Shown: positions 11,460-22,271 of the stretch, one piece after another
Numbering within the stretch: the stretch's first letter is position 1
How the letters are laid out: the number at the start of each line of letters is the position of its first letter
From: Multifurca ochricompacta
Taxonomy: Eukaryota; Basidiomycota; Agaricomycetes; Russulales; Russulaceae
Direction: 5' to 3'
DNA length: 64,000 nucleotides
NCBI GenBank assembly: GCA_022496185.1
Contig: WTXG01000121.1
Coordinates: 1-64,000, forward strand
The notes under the pieces: model-generated
The model's input: only the letters and a program-made list of their open reading frames with translations
The model's database searches: none
Told to the model about the DNA's origin: nothing
Translations under genes and position numbers: made by a program

Positions 11460-13040
11460 CTACGCTACATAGCTCATGTTGAACATCTCTGCAATGTAAT
11501 CTTGTACGCCTTCGATGAGCCCAACTGTGTCATGCCCGCCCCATCGGGTTTGAATAAACACAACCTTGCGATCAGGTCTATCTTTAGAAAATGCCTCCAT
11601 CCGCCCCACTCGCTCTATCTCGCTCGCCGTCACCAGCTCTCGCCGCAGCACCGCCCGCTCTTGCGACAGTTTAGCTACGTGCTCCGCAACCTCGTCGGAC
11701 GCGCCCATTATGGCCGCAGTCATTTCTGGGAGAGGAGGCAAATGCTGTTCTAAGAAAGCGTCGAAGAGTGTCTGGGAATGGGAATAAGGAATATCCCAGT
11801 CGTCTTCCGCGTGCACGAGCAACAGCGGGACCCTTAATTCCTGAAAATGAATGATAAAAGCGCAGTTACTTAAGCGGGGGCTGAGAGTTTACGAATGGAA
11901 AAAAGACTAACCACGACTTTGGCAAGGGAATCGAACCGATGGATCAAAAAGCGCTTTAAAAAACCTTCAGACACAACAATCAGTCATTACGGCTTCCCTC
12001 CTTTTAATTTCCTACGCCACTCTGTGGCATGATTAAACAAAGACGCGAAGGGAATACTCACCAGAAATGTAAGGAAATGGGCGAAGCGGCACGAGTAGTG
12101 GCACGATTTTCAGCACGTAAAAAGTATCGAGCAATGTCTCGATATTGCTGAACGCCGCGAGCAACACCACACCACGTGGTTGCTCTCGCCGTGTCTCCCC
12201 ACCCCACTCTGCCTTACCACCGCCACTCCACTTATCTCCGTCCTCGCCCTCGCTTTCGAGACTGCTGGCAAACTGCACCGCAACGCCTGTACCAAGGCTA
12301 TTGCCTACAATGAGAATGTTCTCCGGTAGCGCCCCCCGCTCCCGGAGCCAGTCCCACGCGGCACGGGCATCGAGTGTCAGCCCCGCCTCGCTCGGCGTCC
12401 CTGTCGAATCCCCGAAACCGCGGTAGTCGGGCGCGAGTACGTTCGCTTGTAGTCGCGATGCAAATGTCTGGTAATGTTGCACGCGCGTGCGATACGCACG
12501 TGTGGCACCCATTCCGTGGAGGAATAGAATAGTCGGGTGGGCACGTAACGCGGAGCGGATGAGTTCTTCGGAGGAGGAAGAAGTAGGGGTAAAAAGATCT
12601 GCTTTGTGGGAGACGTAGAATGGGTCCGCGAGGGTAAACCAGGCGCCGAGCGTCTCGTTATCGGACGTGTGTATGCGTACATTGTGAGTTTTAAATGCTG
12701 TGACGTATGTACAGTAATTTAAAATTTTGGGAGCCAGGGCACTCACGCGCAAGGTCGTATCTTTCCGGTAAACCGTACTGACAGAAGAACGGGAATTTGA
12801 AGTTATGCGCGTAGACGAGTCTGCATGGCCCATAAAAACGTGGGCGACAGAAAGTAGTCGCACGAATAGCTGAGTGATGGCCCGGAACCGGTTCACGAAT
12901 GTGCCAGCTTACTGTCTTTGCACGAAAGGGACAGCTCCAAGCGCAAGGAGCAAAAAATAAGTGCCGCAGAGGATTAGGAAGAAGCGTCGGACTATTTGAA
13001 GAAAGATTGTACGAGGGGGGAGTTGCACCGTCATGGCCAT
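11460..13040 (-). CDS. Alpha/beta-hydrolase (ABHD12/13-like), copy 1
   Basis: Five exons mirror copy 2. Exon 1 (from 13040, MAMTVQLPPR) holds a hydrophobic signal-anchor segment (ILCGTYFLLLALGAVPFV). The hydrolase core has the oxyanion motif HGMG, nucleophile elbow GNSLGTG, the acidic residue in VHAEDDWDIP and the catalytic His in GGHDTVG. By family it would be a membrane-anchored serine hydrolase of lipids or small esters; the substrate is unknown. The gene is convergent with NLR-1 and looks intact. It is more diverged from copies 2 and 3 than those are from each other. Introns at about 12900, 12750, 12060 and 11840 have normal borders. Confidence 0.85.
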
Positions 13041-13773
13041 AGTAGGTGCGGGTGTAAGAGTAGAATGGGTGGGAGGATCGATCTATTGGAAAGACGGGAG
13101 AGTGGTTCGTGCAGTGAGCATAAGTACTTCGCCCGGGCCTCGGGTCTGCAAATGTAATTATTCCTAGATGTGGAGGAATGAGAGCACTGGAACTGTAGGG
13201 ACATGACTTGGCCGAGAAGTGGCAGGAATCACAAGCAATAGTAGTTCACACATGTTAAGGGGAAGCCCCCTGGCGTCTGGCATTTTATGCGTCTTTGTCA
13301 CTCTCGATGAGATCAAGCCCGATAAATTGAACACATACACTAAACGCCGGTCTGGGCGTTTACTCGACCAGGCGCTATTCTTTCAAATTTGACATACGCA
13401 TGGAGCAATAATGTTATCGAGACAAGACAAGCACCAACGTTTCACCTACCAATAGGCTCGTTCCTGCCCAGTGATATTGGTCATCGCTCGAAAGGTCATT
13501 CCAGTCATGCTGACAGAGAAAAGTGCCGTGCTCTCAGACGAAAGATGGCCAGCTGCGTCGCCATAATGGTTGTGGGTGTTACCTAAGGCGACAGTGTAGG
13601 TGTAGGAGCAATCCCCCTAGTTAAGTCGCTCAAGCAAGACAACTCAGCAGTTCTAACCGAGCGGAGCAGAGCCGAACGGAGCCGTAGCAACTTGTGGACC
13701 CGAGTTACGGAAATTGCTCTCGAGAGATAAATTAGCAACTCCTCGCAGGGACAACTGCTCTGCCTTCCCCACC

Positions 13774-14850
13774 ATGAAGACATTTGACGATACACGTGTT
13801 TGGTTCAGTGAGTAGTATTATAATCCCACGAACAGCTTTATCGAGGCACCTTGTTGTATAGTCACAGGAGCAAACAGTGGTCTTGGTCTAGCTCTCCTCA
13901 AATCCGTCCTAGCATCAGGAGAACGCGCGATCGCGGCCGTGCGGAAACCAGACACGCTTTCAGATCTCATACAAGATCACCCGCGTACGCAGCTGCTCGT
14001 GCAGCAACTCGACGTGACGGACGCGAGCCAGATCGCGGAGGCGTTCCGCGCAGCCGAGAAACATTTCCATCGTCTCGACGTCGTGGTGAACAATGCTGGT
14101 TACGCCATTGTTGGTGAGATCGAGGCCATCCCGGAGGATGAGGCGCGTTTGGAGATCGAGACGTTATTCTGGGGTCCCGTACATATCACCAAGCAAGTGA
14201 GTGTCCCTTTCTCGGCAGCTATGTGGAGTACAAAGGGTGCCCGTTGCATCAGGCCATTCGATTCTTCAGGGAGGTGAACCCTCCTGGCCACGGCGGGCGC
14301 ATCCTCAACGTGACCTCAATAGGCGGCTATTCGGGCAGCGCCGCACTAGCGTACTACACCGCCGGCAAATTCGGTGCTTACCCTCTCCTCTCTTCTTCAC
14401 CCTTGCGTACGGTATTGAAGTTTAGAACCTTGAACAGCGCTTGAGGGGTTCACGGACGCGTTCGTGCGCGAAATGCCGCCAGAATGGAACATCAAAGGCG
14501 TGATCGTCGAGCCGGGAGGGTTCGACACGAACTGGGCGAGTGCGAGCACCATCGTTCCACCTCATCCTGCATACAATACCGAGACGAGCCCGTCGGGGCA
14601 ATCACGCACGCTACTGCAGACGTGTCCGCGGATCGGGGACATCAATCGGGCTGCGCGCGCAATGATTCGGATTGCCAGTGTGCCCGACCCACCTCTGCGT
14701 CTGACCCTGGGCTCGGACGCGTGGGCCATCGTTGAGAGCGCCGCAAAGAGGACGTTGAGAGAGGCGGGAAAATGGAAGGAGCTCAGCCTGAGCACGGATT
14801 TAGATGGCGTACCCTCTGATTATATGGAGAAATTGCAGATGCTGCTATGA
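13774..14850 (+). CDS. Short-chain dehydrogenase/reductase (classical SDR)
   Basis: Four exons (13774-13807, 13862-14196, 14253-14373, 14438-14850) join in frame to 300 aa. The Rossmann nucleotide-binding motif TGANSGLG lies at about residues 14-21. NNAG is at about 95. The catalytic Ser is in NVTSIGG and the YxxxK is YTAGK. PGGFDT follows the active site as usual. It is an NAD(P)-dependent oxidoreductase of unknown substrate, probably cytosolic since no signal peptide is seen. The start ATG follows CCACC and opens a short first exon; all three introns keep the phase. It is the only ordinary metabolic gene in the left part and is not duplicated here. Confidence 0.92.
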
Positions 14851-15128
14851 AGTAGCTGTACACTATCGCGATGTGGGTATGTGTTGGTATGTGTTCGTTT
14901 CGTTGGGCGGAAGCTTCTCTAGAGTCACTTTATGTGGCCACACGGAGCTCATATCCAAGTGCGTGTATGTGCTGAGCTGCGTAGCCAGTGAGTGCTACTT
15001 CATCATGCTCGCGCGCGCGAATATCGACAAAGGATGAGAATTAGGGCTACGAAGATCTGGAACTTCATATGTCGAACTAGAATCCACTAACAGACTGCAT
15101 AGCCTAGAAACCTACCGCCACCTACCAA

Positions 15129-16165
15129 TCAAATGGTCAAAAGAGATGCAGTCGGCTGATCGAGGATTCGCAACTCCTCGTCGGAGAAGGATAACCGAGG
15201 CACCACCAGCGTTCGTAGCGGGATCAACATTAGGATGATCACGAGGAACTCGGCTGCGGCTAGTAACGGCTAATAAATAAACAAAATGAGTTACCAAAAA
15301 GCATCAAATGCGAAATAAAACCTACTTACCGATAGTCTGCATGATCATAAAGGTCATGCCGAACGCGAGGAGCTGCACTGCGACAAAGAGCAGGATGCAA
15401 GACTTGCGCACATGCCGAAGTGGTTTGCTTGGTGCTGTCAATGCGCGGTCTGTGAGGAAGTAAATAGAACCTTCTGGGCGATGCCGTTCCTTGAAAGCCC
15501 GTCGAGACTCATGTACCAGCTACATAAAAGAGAATACATCGTCGTCAGTCCCAGTCCCCGTAAAACGCCCAAGGGTAGACCCGAAACGCACAACAAGCCC
15601 GCGAGCACGCCTAACATTTCGTGTGCGCGTGTGGAGTATGGTTTTAGAGAAAGTGTAAGCACGAGTAGGTCATATTAATTAACTGGGTTACGCTACGTAC
15701 TTTGTGAAACTAGATTCAGCATATGGAAGGATGATCCACTAAGCAAGACGAGGCATAGAGAACCCTGTGCGAGGTTCAATACACGCTACTCAATCACCGC
15801 GATCTGCACCTCGCGCAAGCATCCATCAATATTACTATTGCGAGATGGATCTTCACCTTTAGGCACAAACCCATGCACTATGAGAGCGCGGGTATGGATT
15901 GGCGCTTGCGGAATGAGCCCGTCTGGTGCAGAGACTGTATTAAGTGCAAGGAAAACGTGATTCCAGGGAGAACACTGACGCTGTGATCAACTGACAGGTC
16001 TATAGGGCGATTTAAAATAGCAACCAAAAGGGAAAAGGAATCTAGGTGACAAAAGCCGCAAAGCAAGAACTCACTTTGCGAAGAAAACAAGGGTAGTCGC
16101 AGGGTGTACTCTATAATTCCGCGCATCCTTCCAGTCGCTCCAACGTGTGTCCCACAAGATACCGG
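15129..16165 (-). pseudogene. BOR1/SLC4-type anion (borate/bicarbonate) transporter relic
   Basis: Pieces of an HCO3_cotransp family protein appear in order on the minus strand. They are SDWKDARNYRVHPATTLVFF then, after an intron, NVLPGITFSLHL (16165-15950); PDGLIPQAPIHTRALIVHG (about 15925-15870); RVLNLAQGSLCLVLL; VLAGLF then WYMSLDGLSRNGIAQKVL; and a C-terminal VRKSCILLFVAVQLLAFGM ... IILMLIPLRTLVVP ... DEELRILDQPT. Several introns still splice perfectly. The gene is dead. Most central membrane spans are deleted between HL and PDGLIPQ, a stop (TAG) replaces an expected Gln near 15778, and a frameshift follows QKVL near 15470. Assignment rests on remembered family motifs (VPATT, NGLIPQAPLHT, GLFWYMG). 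Confidence 0.8.
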
Positions 16166-16294
16166 CACCAACATTGACTAACTCTAGGTCTACCGAGAGT
16201 CCTTTCCAAGGTATATATATATTGCAGGGAGAGGCAGCTGGTGGTCCTGCGAGTCTGCCAACGTAGAAGAGATGTATGATTCACTAGCGTAGCT

Positions 16295-16967
16295 CACCCA
16301 CCTCTCCCCCACCGCTGACATCCCTAAAGTGGTAATCTTGTCACACGACTGTGATTTGTAATAATATTTATTTTAAAAAGGAAGGTTATCGTTGATCAAC
16401 AAAAATCATTACAAATCAAAGTCATGTGACATGTAGACAACGTTTTAGTGAAAGACCGGCTCTGCTCATGCGACGACCTCACCCCCCTCACCTTCATCCG
16501 AGACATGCGGGCCTTCACAAGGTCTCCTTTGGTGAGACGACCTTGCGAGCTGGATTAAGTCTGAGTTGGTGACGTTGGGTAGTATGGGTAAGTTCACCTT
16601 TCTTCTCCAACACACAGGCTCTCTTCCCCTCTCCACTCCTTCTCTATCACACACTGTCTCTCTTGTTTCTCTCTACCAAGAGGTTTTGCACATGGTGGTT
16701 CCCACCCTTCTTTCATGTTCACAACAGTAGTTACTATGTACTGGTAGTAGCTGTGTGATTTGGGCAAGGCCCTGAAGTGCGAATAAAATTGATTTCAAAA
16801 AAGATAAAAAAACCTAATAGTGAAAATGCTTAACATCCTCCCTCCTGTCCATGCAATGGACAATAACATGTTGATAACTTCCTTTCAAAATAAATATTAT
16901 TACAAATCACAGTTGTGTGACAAGATTACCACTTTAGGGGTGTCAGCAGTGGGGGAGAGTAAGGTGA
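16295..16967. mobile_element. Non-autonomous TIR element with LINE 3' end inside
   Basis: The ends form a roughly 100-bp inverted repeat: CTCACCCACCTCTCCCCCAC..GACATCCCTAAAGTGGTAATC at the left and its complement at 16900-16967. A similar element, larger by further LINE sequence, lies at 58380-59443. The interior (about 16450-16815) is the 3' end of a LINE, recognisable by FIRDMRAFT, a GGTAGTAGCTGTGTGATTTGG motif and an A-rich tail. Target duplications are not clear. Confidence 0.65.
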
Positions 16968-17990
16968 CTTCAGTAAGCTCGGGGTCAAATAGGGAGGTGG
17001 AATCCGTCACAAATGAACTTAGACGACTTGAAATCGATCATTTTCAAAACTCCATAGAGATACGGAGACGGCTCTGCTGAGATGCAATGAGGTCTCCCAG
17101 CCATACTATACAGTACTGGCGAGGGGCGCGCCGCTACCGAACAATGCGTGAGAATTTCCGAACGTTTGAATTCTATTATTGACTATTGACAGTTTGGATG
17201 GAGGAGCACGCAGTATGATGCGAGTTGCGAATGGAGGTCTTCGCTGGAACCACAAAAGCCATGTGATAGAGGGAGAAGGGAGGATCCGATCGATCCGAGT
17301 TGATGGGTCACATACTCTGTATCCACTCCATTCACTCCATTACGCCCGACCATGACAACAGCCCTTCGCCATGGGCCATAGGAATAGAATTTCAAGTCAT
17401 GTGGAGCAGAGACTAGGATATTTGACGCCCAAAGCCGATTATAGTGAGTGATATGAGAAGAAATGGTGTTTGATTCAGACATCAGTCACAGTTGTGGTCG
17501 CAGATTGCTCAAGGAACAGGGAAAATTGGTATGGTGAGCTAGATATTCCTATTAGCCTGATTGTCCTCTCGTCGAATTGATAATGCCCGCAAGGTTACTA
17601 CGCCACAACTAACCTAACAGGATCATTGCCAATGCTCCTTGTAACGGAGATACGATTGATAGAATCTGCTGCATAGGTAGAATCGAAAGCGAAGAAATGC
17701 AATGTAAGGGATCGCTCGCTACATACAGTACTGGTGGGGGGTATACTTCCTTCTGTTTACGAGAAGGAGAAAGGTCCATTTTCCACAGTCCAGATGGCCC
17801 ATGTACAATCCACAGGGTACTCGGGGTCAACAACCAAGGTTCAACAAAGCTGGAATGCCGGGAAGCGCTTCACAGAACGCCCGGGAATGGGCCGCTTGGT
17901 GGGGTGAGGATACAGTCTAGGTTTAAGCACGTGGGGAGCGCCAGGTGACACAAAGCATGCACGGTTTCTCTACCTGTTGTGGCTGCGCGT
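16968..17990. other. No gene recognised
   Basis: Only short open frames are present here, the longest about 99 codons at 17183-17482 on the minus strand. None resembles a known family, and no splice-consistent gene was found. It precedes the NLR-2 promoter and may include old transposon sequence. Confidence 0.5.
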
Positions 17991-18009
17991 CTATATATCC
18001 AGTTTTTAG
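17991..18009 (+). promoter_or_regulatory. NLR-2 TATA-like promoter element
   Basis: CTATATATCCAGTTTTTAG lies about 100 bp upstream of the NLR-2 ATG. It matches the CTATATCTGGTATTTAG block at the same place before NLR-4, NLR-5, NLR-6 and NLR-7. Confidence 0.5.
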
Positions 18010-18110
18010 CCGCTAGTCAAGTTACCTGCGAGGACCCGCTATCTGGGCGACTCACTGTTGTACGCCCGATAACCACTTACGCTACTTGTGTATTATCTCC
18101 CAAGTTCACC

Positions 18111-21100
18111 ATGAGCCAGCAATTTCCTTCAGCCCCCTCATCAGACATCCAATCACTTTTTAAATCTACTTTGGACGATTACGAAAAGCGTACAGGGATC
18201 AACTTGGTCCACCATCAACTCACCGTCAACCTCAACAGTTGTGGCACCGCTGACTCGATCATTTCCGCAATTCGAAACCACATACAAACTCTCAATAACT
18301 TCCGTGTGGAGGATGGTGCACCAGTGATCAAGTGGCTCAAGCGGATTGTACGCCACTTGAGTACGTTGTCCACCAATGGAGTACTCACCAGAGAAGGTAC
18401 TCTGGTACGCTTGACGACAATTGGCACATTCACTCAGCGGTGTTATAACAATTTATCTGACAGCCTTTCCCACTCGAAAATGCAATCCTCGCTGCATTTG
18501 GCGTCCTTCTCTCAGTACACATTTGCTCCATTTATTCATGCTATCCTTTATAACGTCTACTACCTTCAGGCCATCGATGACACTCAAGTCAGCACGAACT
18601 ACGAAATGCTCATCGATCTTTTTAGATCAGTCGAATCCTTTCTCAAGCGCCTTACTACTTGTATAAAGATCCCACCAACGACGGCGGCGAATAAGGTGGT
18701 GGTAAAGATATTGCTCGAACTACTGTCTACTCTTGCCCTTGCAATACAACAGGTCAAAGAAGGGAGCCTGGGTGGGTCTCTTTCGTTTTCAGTGCGTTAC
18801 TCTAGCTCAGGGACATACAGGGAAGTTGGGAGAAAGACTTTTAGGCGAAAGTGATGTTGAAACAGTTCTGCAGAATTTGGGTCAGGTTGGCCAGCAGGGT
18901 ACTCGCACGGCCGCGGCCCAGACCCTAGAGATCATCCACGGTCTTGTCCAGAATATGAAAACACTTATCGATGGTGCATGTTACTTGCTTGAGTGTTTTC
19001 CCACCCGGTGCTCAACTCGAATATTCGCTTAGATGGAAAAGCTTCGACAGATGACATCCAATATGCTCTCGGTGCGTATAGCTTGGAGCATACGTTCAGA
19101 TTAACTGACTTTTGATACCAGTTATCGTACAGCGACTCGCGAGCGACATTATCGACAAGTCAAAGCGTTCGTTATCTCGTTTGGGCACAATTACTCACAA
19201 TCTAAACTATGATTACCTCATACGTTAGGCGACCAGTCGCTGAAAGACGTTCGAACATGGCTCTCTCCTTCCGATCCATCGAAATCTCACAACATCGCAC
19301 GCGAAGTCTATCACACCGGAACTGGCACATGGTTCATTCAAGGCAACACCTTCACTGAATGGAAAAACACAGGTTCTCTATTGTGGATTCATGGAAAGCG
19401 TATGTAATTCCCGCACTTCGTTTATTCTCCGCCACTGATTGCGTCTTTGTTCCGTAGCGGGCTCCGGGAAAACTGTCCTTTGGTATGTCCAACTCAACAG
19501 TTTCATTTGGCGTTCTAACGTCGTAGACTAGCTCAACGGTTATTGAGGAGATCATAAGAATGCGCGAAGCCGGCATGGCGCTGGCGCGACTAGCGTACTT
19601 TTACTTTGATCGCAAGAATACCGAAAAGCAAGACGCTCGTGCTCTAGTTTCTTCTCTTCTTGTCCAGTTGTCCGAACAGTCCGAACTTTACTCCGACATT
19701 CTTTCTTGTCTGTATTCGACACACGCCGCAGGATCGAGGCAGCCAGGTTACAACGCTCTTCTTGAATGCTTAAAGGACATGCTGTTTGTCCCCGGAGAAG
19801 GCCCAATTTATATCATCTTGGATGGTCTTAACGAATCTCCTAGAAGTCCTGGCACCCATCTGCACGGGAAAGTGTGTTGAAGGTTGTAGAATGGCTTGTG
19901 AATTTAGGTCATCCCCACCTACACATATGCGTCTCGAGCCATATGGAGGCGGATGTCCAGGTGGCTCTCCCTCCACTTGCATCTCAGACAGTATGCCTCC
20001 ATGAGGAGAGCGGCCATATAGACGATATTAACTACTACATTGACTTCTTTATCAACTCGGACGCGAACACGCGCCGGTGGATTGAGGAAGATAGAAAAAT
20101 GGTGATCAACAAGATATCAGAAGAAGCTGACGGAATGTATGCTATCATCGCATTTCTTTGCTGTTTGCAAGCTTGTTAATGTCACGTTACAGGTTTCTAT
20201 GGGCATCCTGCCGGTTGGATTACCTGCGTAGATGTCTTCCTGGAGGTATTGAGCGGACTTTGGACGAACTCCCCGAGGCCATGGAAGTGGAGTACGAACG
20301 CATATTACTGGACATTGACGAGAAAAAGTGGGAGGCTGCTCGCCTCCTCTTCCAATGCATTGCAGTGGCTCCCCGCCCACTTCATGTTTCAGAACTTGCA
20401 GAGTTTTTCGCCTTCGATTTCAAGCCAGGTCAGCTCCCTAATTTCAAAGCTGGTTGGCGCCCTAAAGATCCAGAATATGTGATACTGTCTACATGCTCTA
20501 GTCTTATTTCCATCGTCGACGCAAATGGATCCCGTGTCGTGCAATTTTCCCACTTCTCGGTCAAGCATATTTAACATCTAATAACCTCGCCAGGGCGGGG
20601 GACGTGTTTCTCGCCATTACTTCTCCGTTGAAGACGCCCAGACCACAGTCGCACAAGGCTGCCTCGCCACTTTATTCCAGTTTGATGAGCACGTCAACAA
20701 AAGCAGCGTTGCAAAGTTCCCTCTTGCCATCTATGCTGCCCGATACTTGGTCATCCATGCCTCATCTCCGAGTGTTCAGTTGCACATCGGGAAGCACTGG
20801 AACGCCTGTCGTCCAATGGACCGCACTTCGCAATCTGGGTTTGGATATACGACGTGGATGAAAATTCGGGACAATCGATGACATCAGAAACCCCACCAAA
20901 GCCACTCGCGACTCCATTATACTACGCCTCTCAGTTTGGTCTCATTCACACAGTTCGATGGCTGATATACAGATTCCCAATGGTTATTGGTAAATTTGCT
21001 GGTTACTACGGGACCCCATTAATTGCAGCTTCTGCGAAGGGACATTCCGATATTGCCACTGAACTTATTCTACGTGGCGAACGTCCTCGACTCGAGTGTT

Positions 21101-21483
21101 CTGATGGCCGGACTGCCTTGTATTCAGCTTCAGAAAATGGTCATCTTGAGATTGTCAAAGTACTACTTGCGCAATATCCACCCCTGGATATCTTTTTCAT
21201 GCGCCAGTATAGTCCGCTCGGTCAGGCACTGTGTAAAGGTCATCTGGAAATCGCAGGGCTACTGCTGCAGCATGGCGCGCGCGTAGATCTCCAGAATAGT
21301 CTTGGCGAGACTGTATTGCATCAGGCATCCAAGGGAGGATACGATCCGGCTTCCATAAAAATGCTTCTGATGTATAATGCAAATACGAGATCGAAAGACG
21401 CAAGCGGCAAGACTCCACTGGAGATAGCAAGAGAAAGTGGTCACGAAGAGATTGCGCGACTGTTATGGGAGCACGACGCTTAA
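18111..21483 (+). pseudogene. NLR-2: Goodbye-NACHT-ankyrin gene with frameshifts
   Basis: The Goodbye domain starts at a true ATG (MSQQFPSAPSSDIQ) and is followed by the same intron series as NLR-4. The NACHT domain has Walker A GSGKT (about 19460) and Walker B IILDGLNESP, where Asn replaces the usual second acidic Asp. The winged-helix segment RPLHVSELAEFFAFD lies at about 20380, and ankyrin repeats end at 21483. Comparison with paralogues shows single-base losses near 19855 (GTPSARES becomes GTHLHGKV), near 20565 (VKKYLTSN becomes VKHI-stop) and near 20787. Three frameshifts make it a probable pseudogene. Two of the losses lie at short repeats, so sequence error should be excluded. It is the most diverged of the full-length copies. 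Confidence 0.85.
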
Positions 21484-21610
21484 TAAAGTAAGGAGCAGCT
21501 ATACTTGGATCGCACTACCAAAAGTAACTGTTTCATTTGACAATATTTACCAGTAAAGAGATCGTCCAGTTTCTGTGCTGAGTCAGGCAAAGGTCTTATA
21601 GTGGTAAGCC

Positions 21611-21802
21611 TGTCGGAAATGGATCAATGGTCAACTCGGATCACTCACTAAACATGCAGTACTGATAGTCAGGTTGTGTGCTGTGCAGCAGCACTTGGAC
21701 TGTGTTTTACTTTCTTGTGAATACTTTGATGCCTTAGTTGATTAGACACAATCCTTCATTGTCTTGATTACTATAAGTATCACAGCTAGGTACATGCTGT
21801 AT
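21611..21802 (+). repeat. Copia LTR fragment
   Basis: It begins TGTCGGAAATGGATCAATGG and follows the LTR at 2735 for about 180 bp with clear divergence (for example TAGACACAATCCTTC is shared). Its 3' half is replaced or interrupted by the MITE at 21803. No internal Copia sequence is adjacent, so it is a solo LTR relic upstream of NLR-3. Confidence 0.7.
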
Positions 21803-22134
21803 CAGGAGTAGTGATTGGCAGGGGTAACCTGCAGGTATCTTCTTTAGTACCTGTACCCACTTGTATCATGCATTTCAGATAACTTGCCAGGGACATCCTG
21901 GACCAAGGAGATATGCACTTGGACCAATGCTTTCATTTATGGCTACTCAAGATCCCTTAAAAACTGTTGTTTTATGTTCAGAAGATTAAGAAGATTAAAT
22001 AGATTCTTTACTTACATTTATATTTTGTTATTTTGGTATCATTTCATACAAGCATGACTGTCTGTGGGTTGGCCGTATACCCGTACCTGTACCCGGCAAA
22101 ACCCGCGGGTAGGAAAACCCTTGACAATCACTAG
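21803..22134. mobile_element. MITE-like insert with hAT-like ends
   Basis: The left end AGTGATTGGCAGGGGTAACC and the right end GGAAAACCCTTGACAATCACT are imperfect inverted repeats. The subterminal parts have CGGGTA/TACCCG repeats reminiscent of the hAT at 4495. It has no coding capacity, and I could not define a target duplication. Confidence 0.55.
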
Positions 22135-22271
22135 TTTTGACCAGTTAAATTGAACTTATCAGTTACCTAAATGGTTATCGTCTACATGACAGGGTATTCT
22201 GCCCCTGCGGAGACCTACCGCAGTCTCTCTTACACACATCTATCACTTCCATGACTTCCCTCACGTTTTCC

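Noticed and set aside
12145..12426. Long frames opposite the hydrolase genes (also 36522-36803 and 51562-51843)
   Set aside because: They are shadows on the antisense strand of GC-rich coding sequence, with no independent support.
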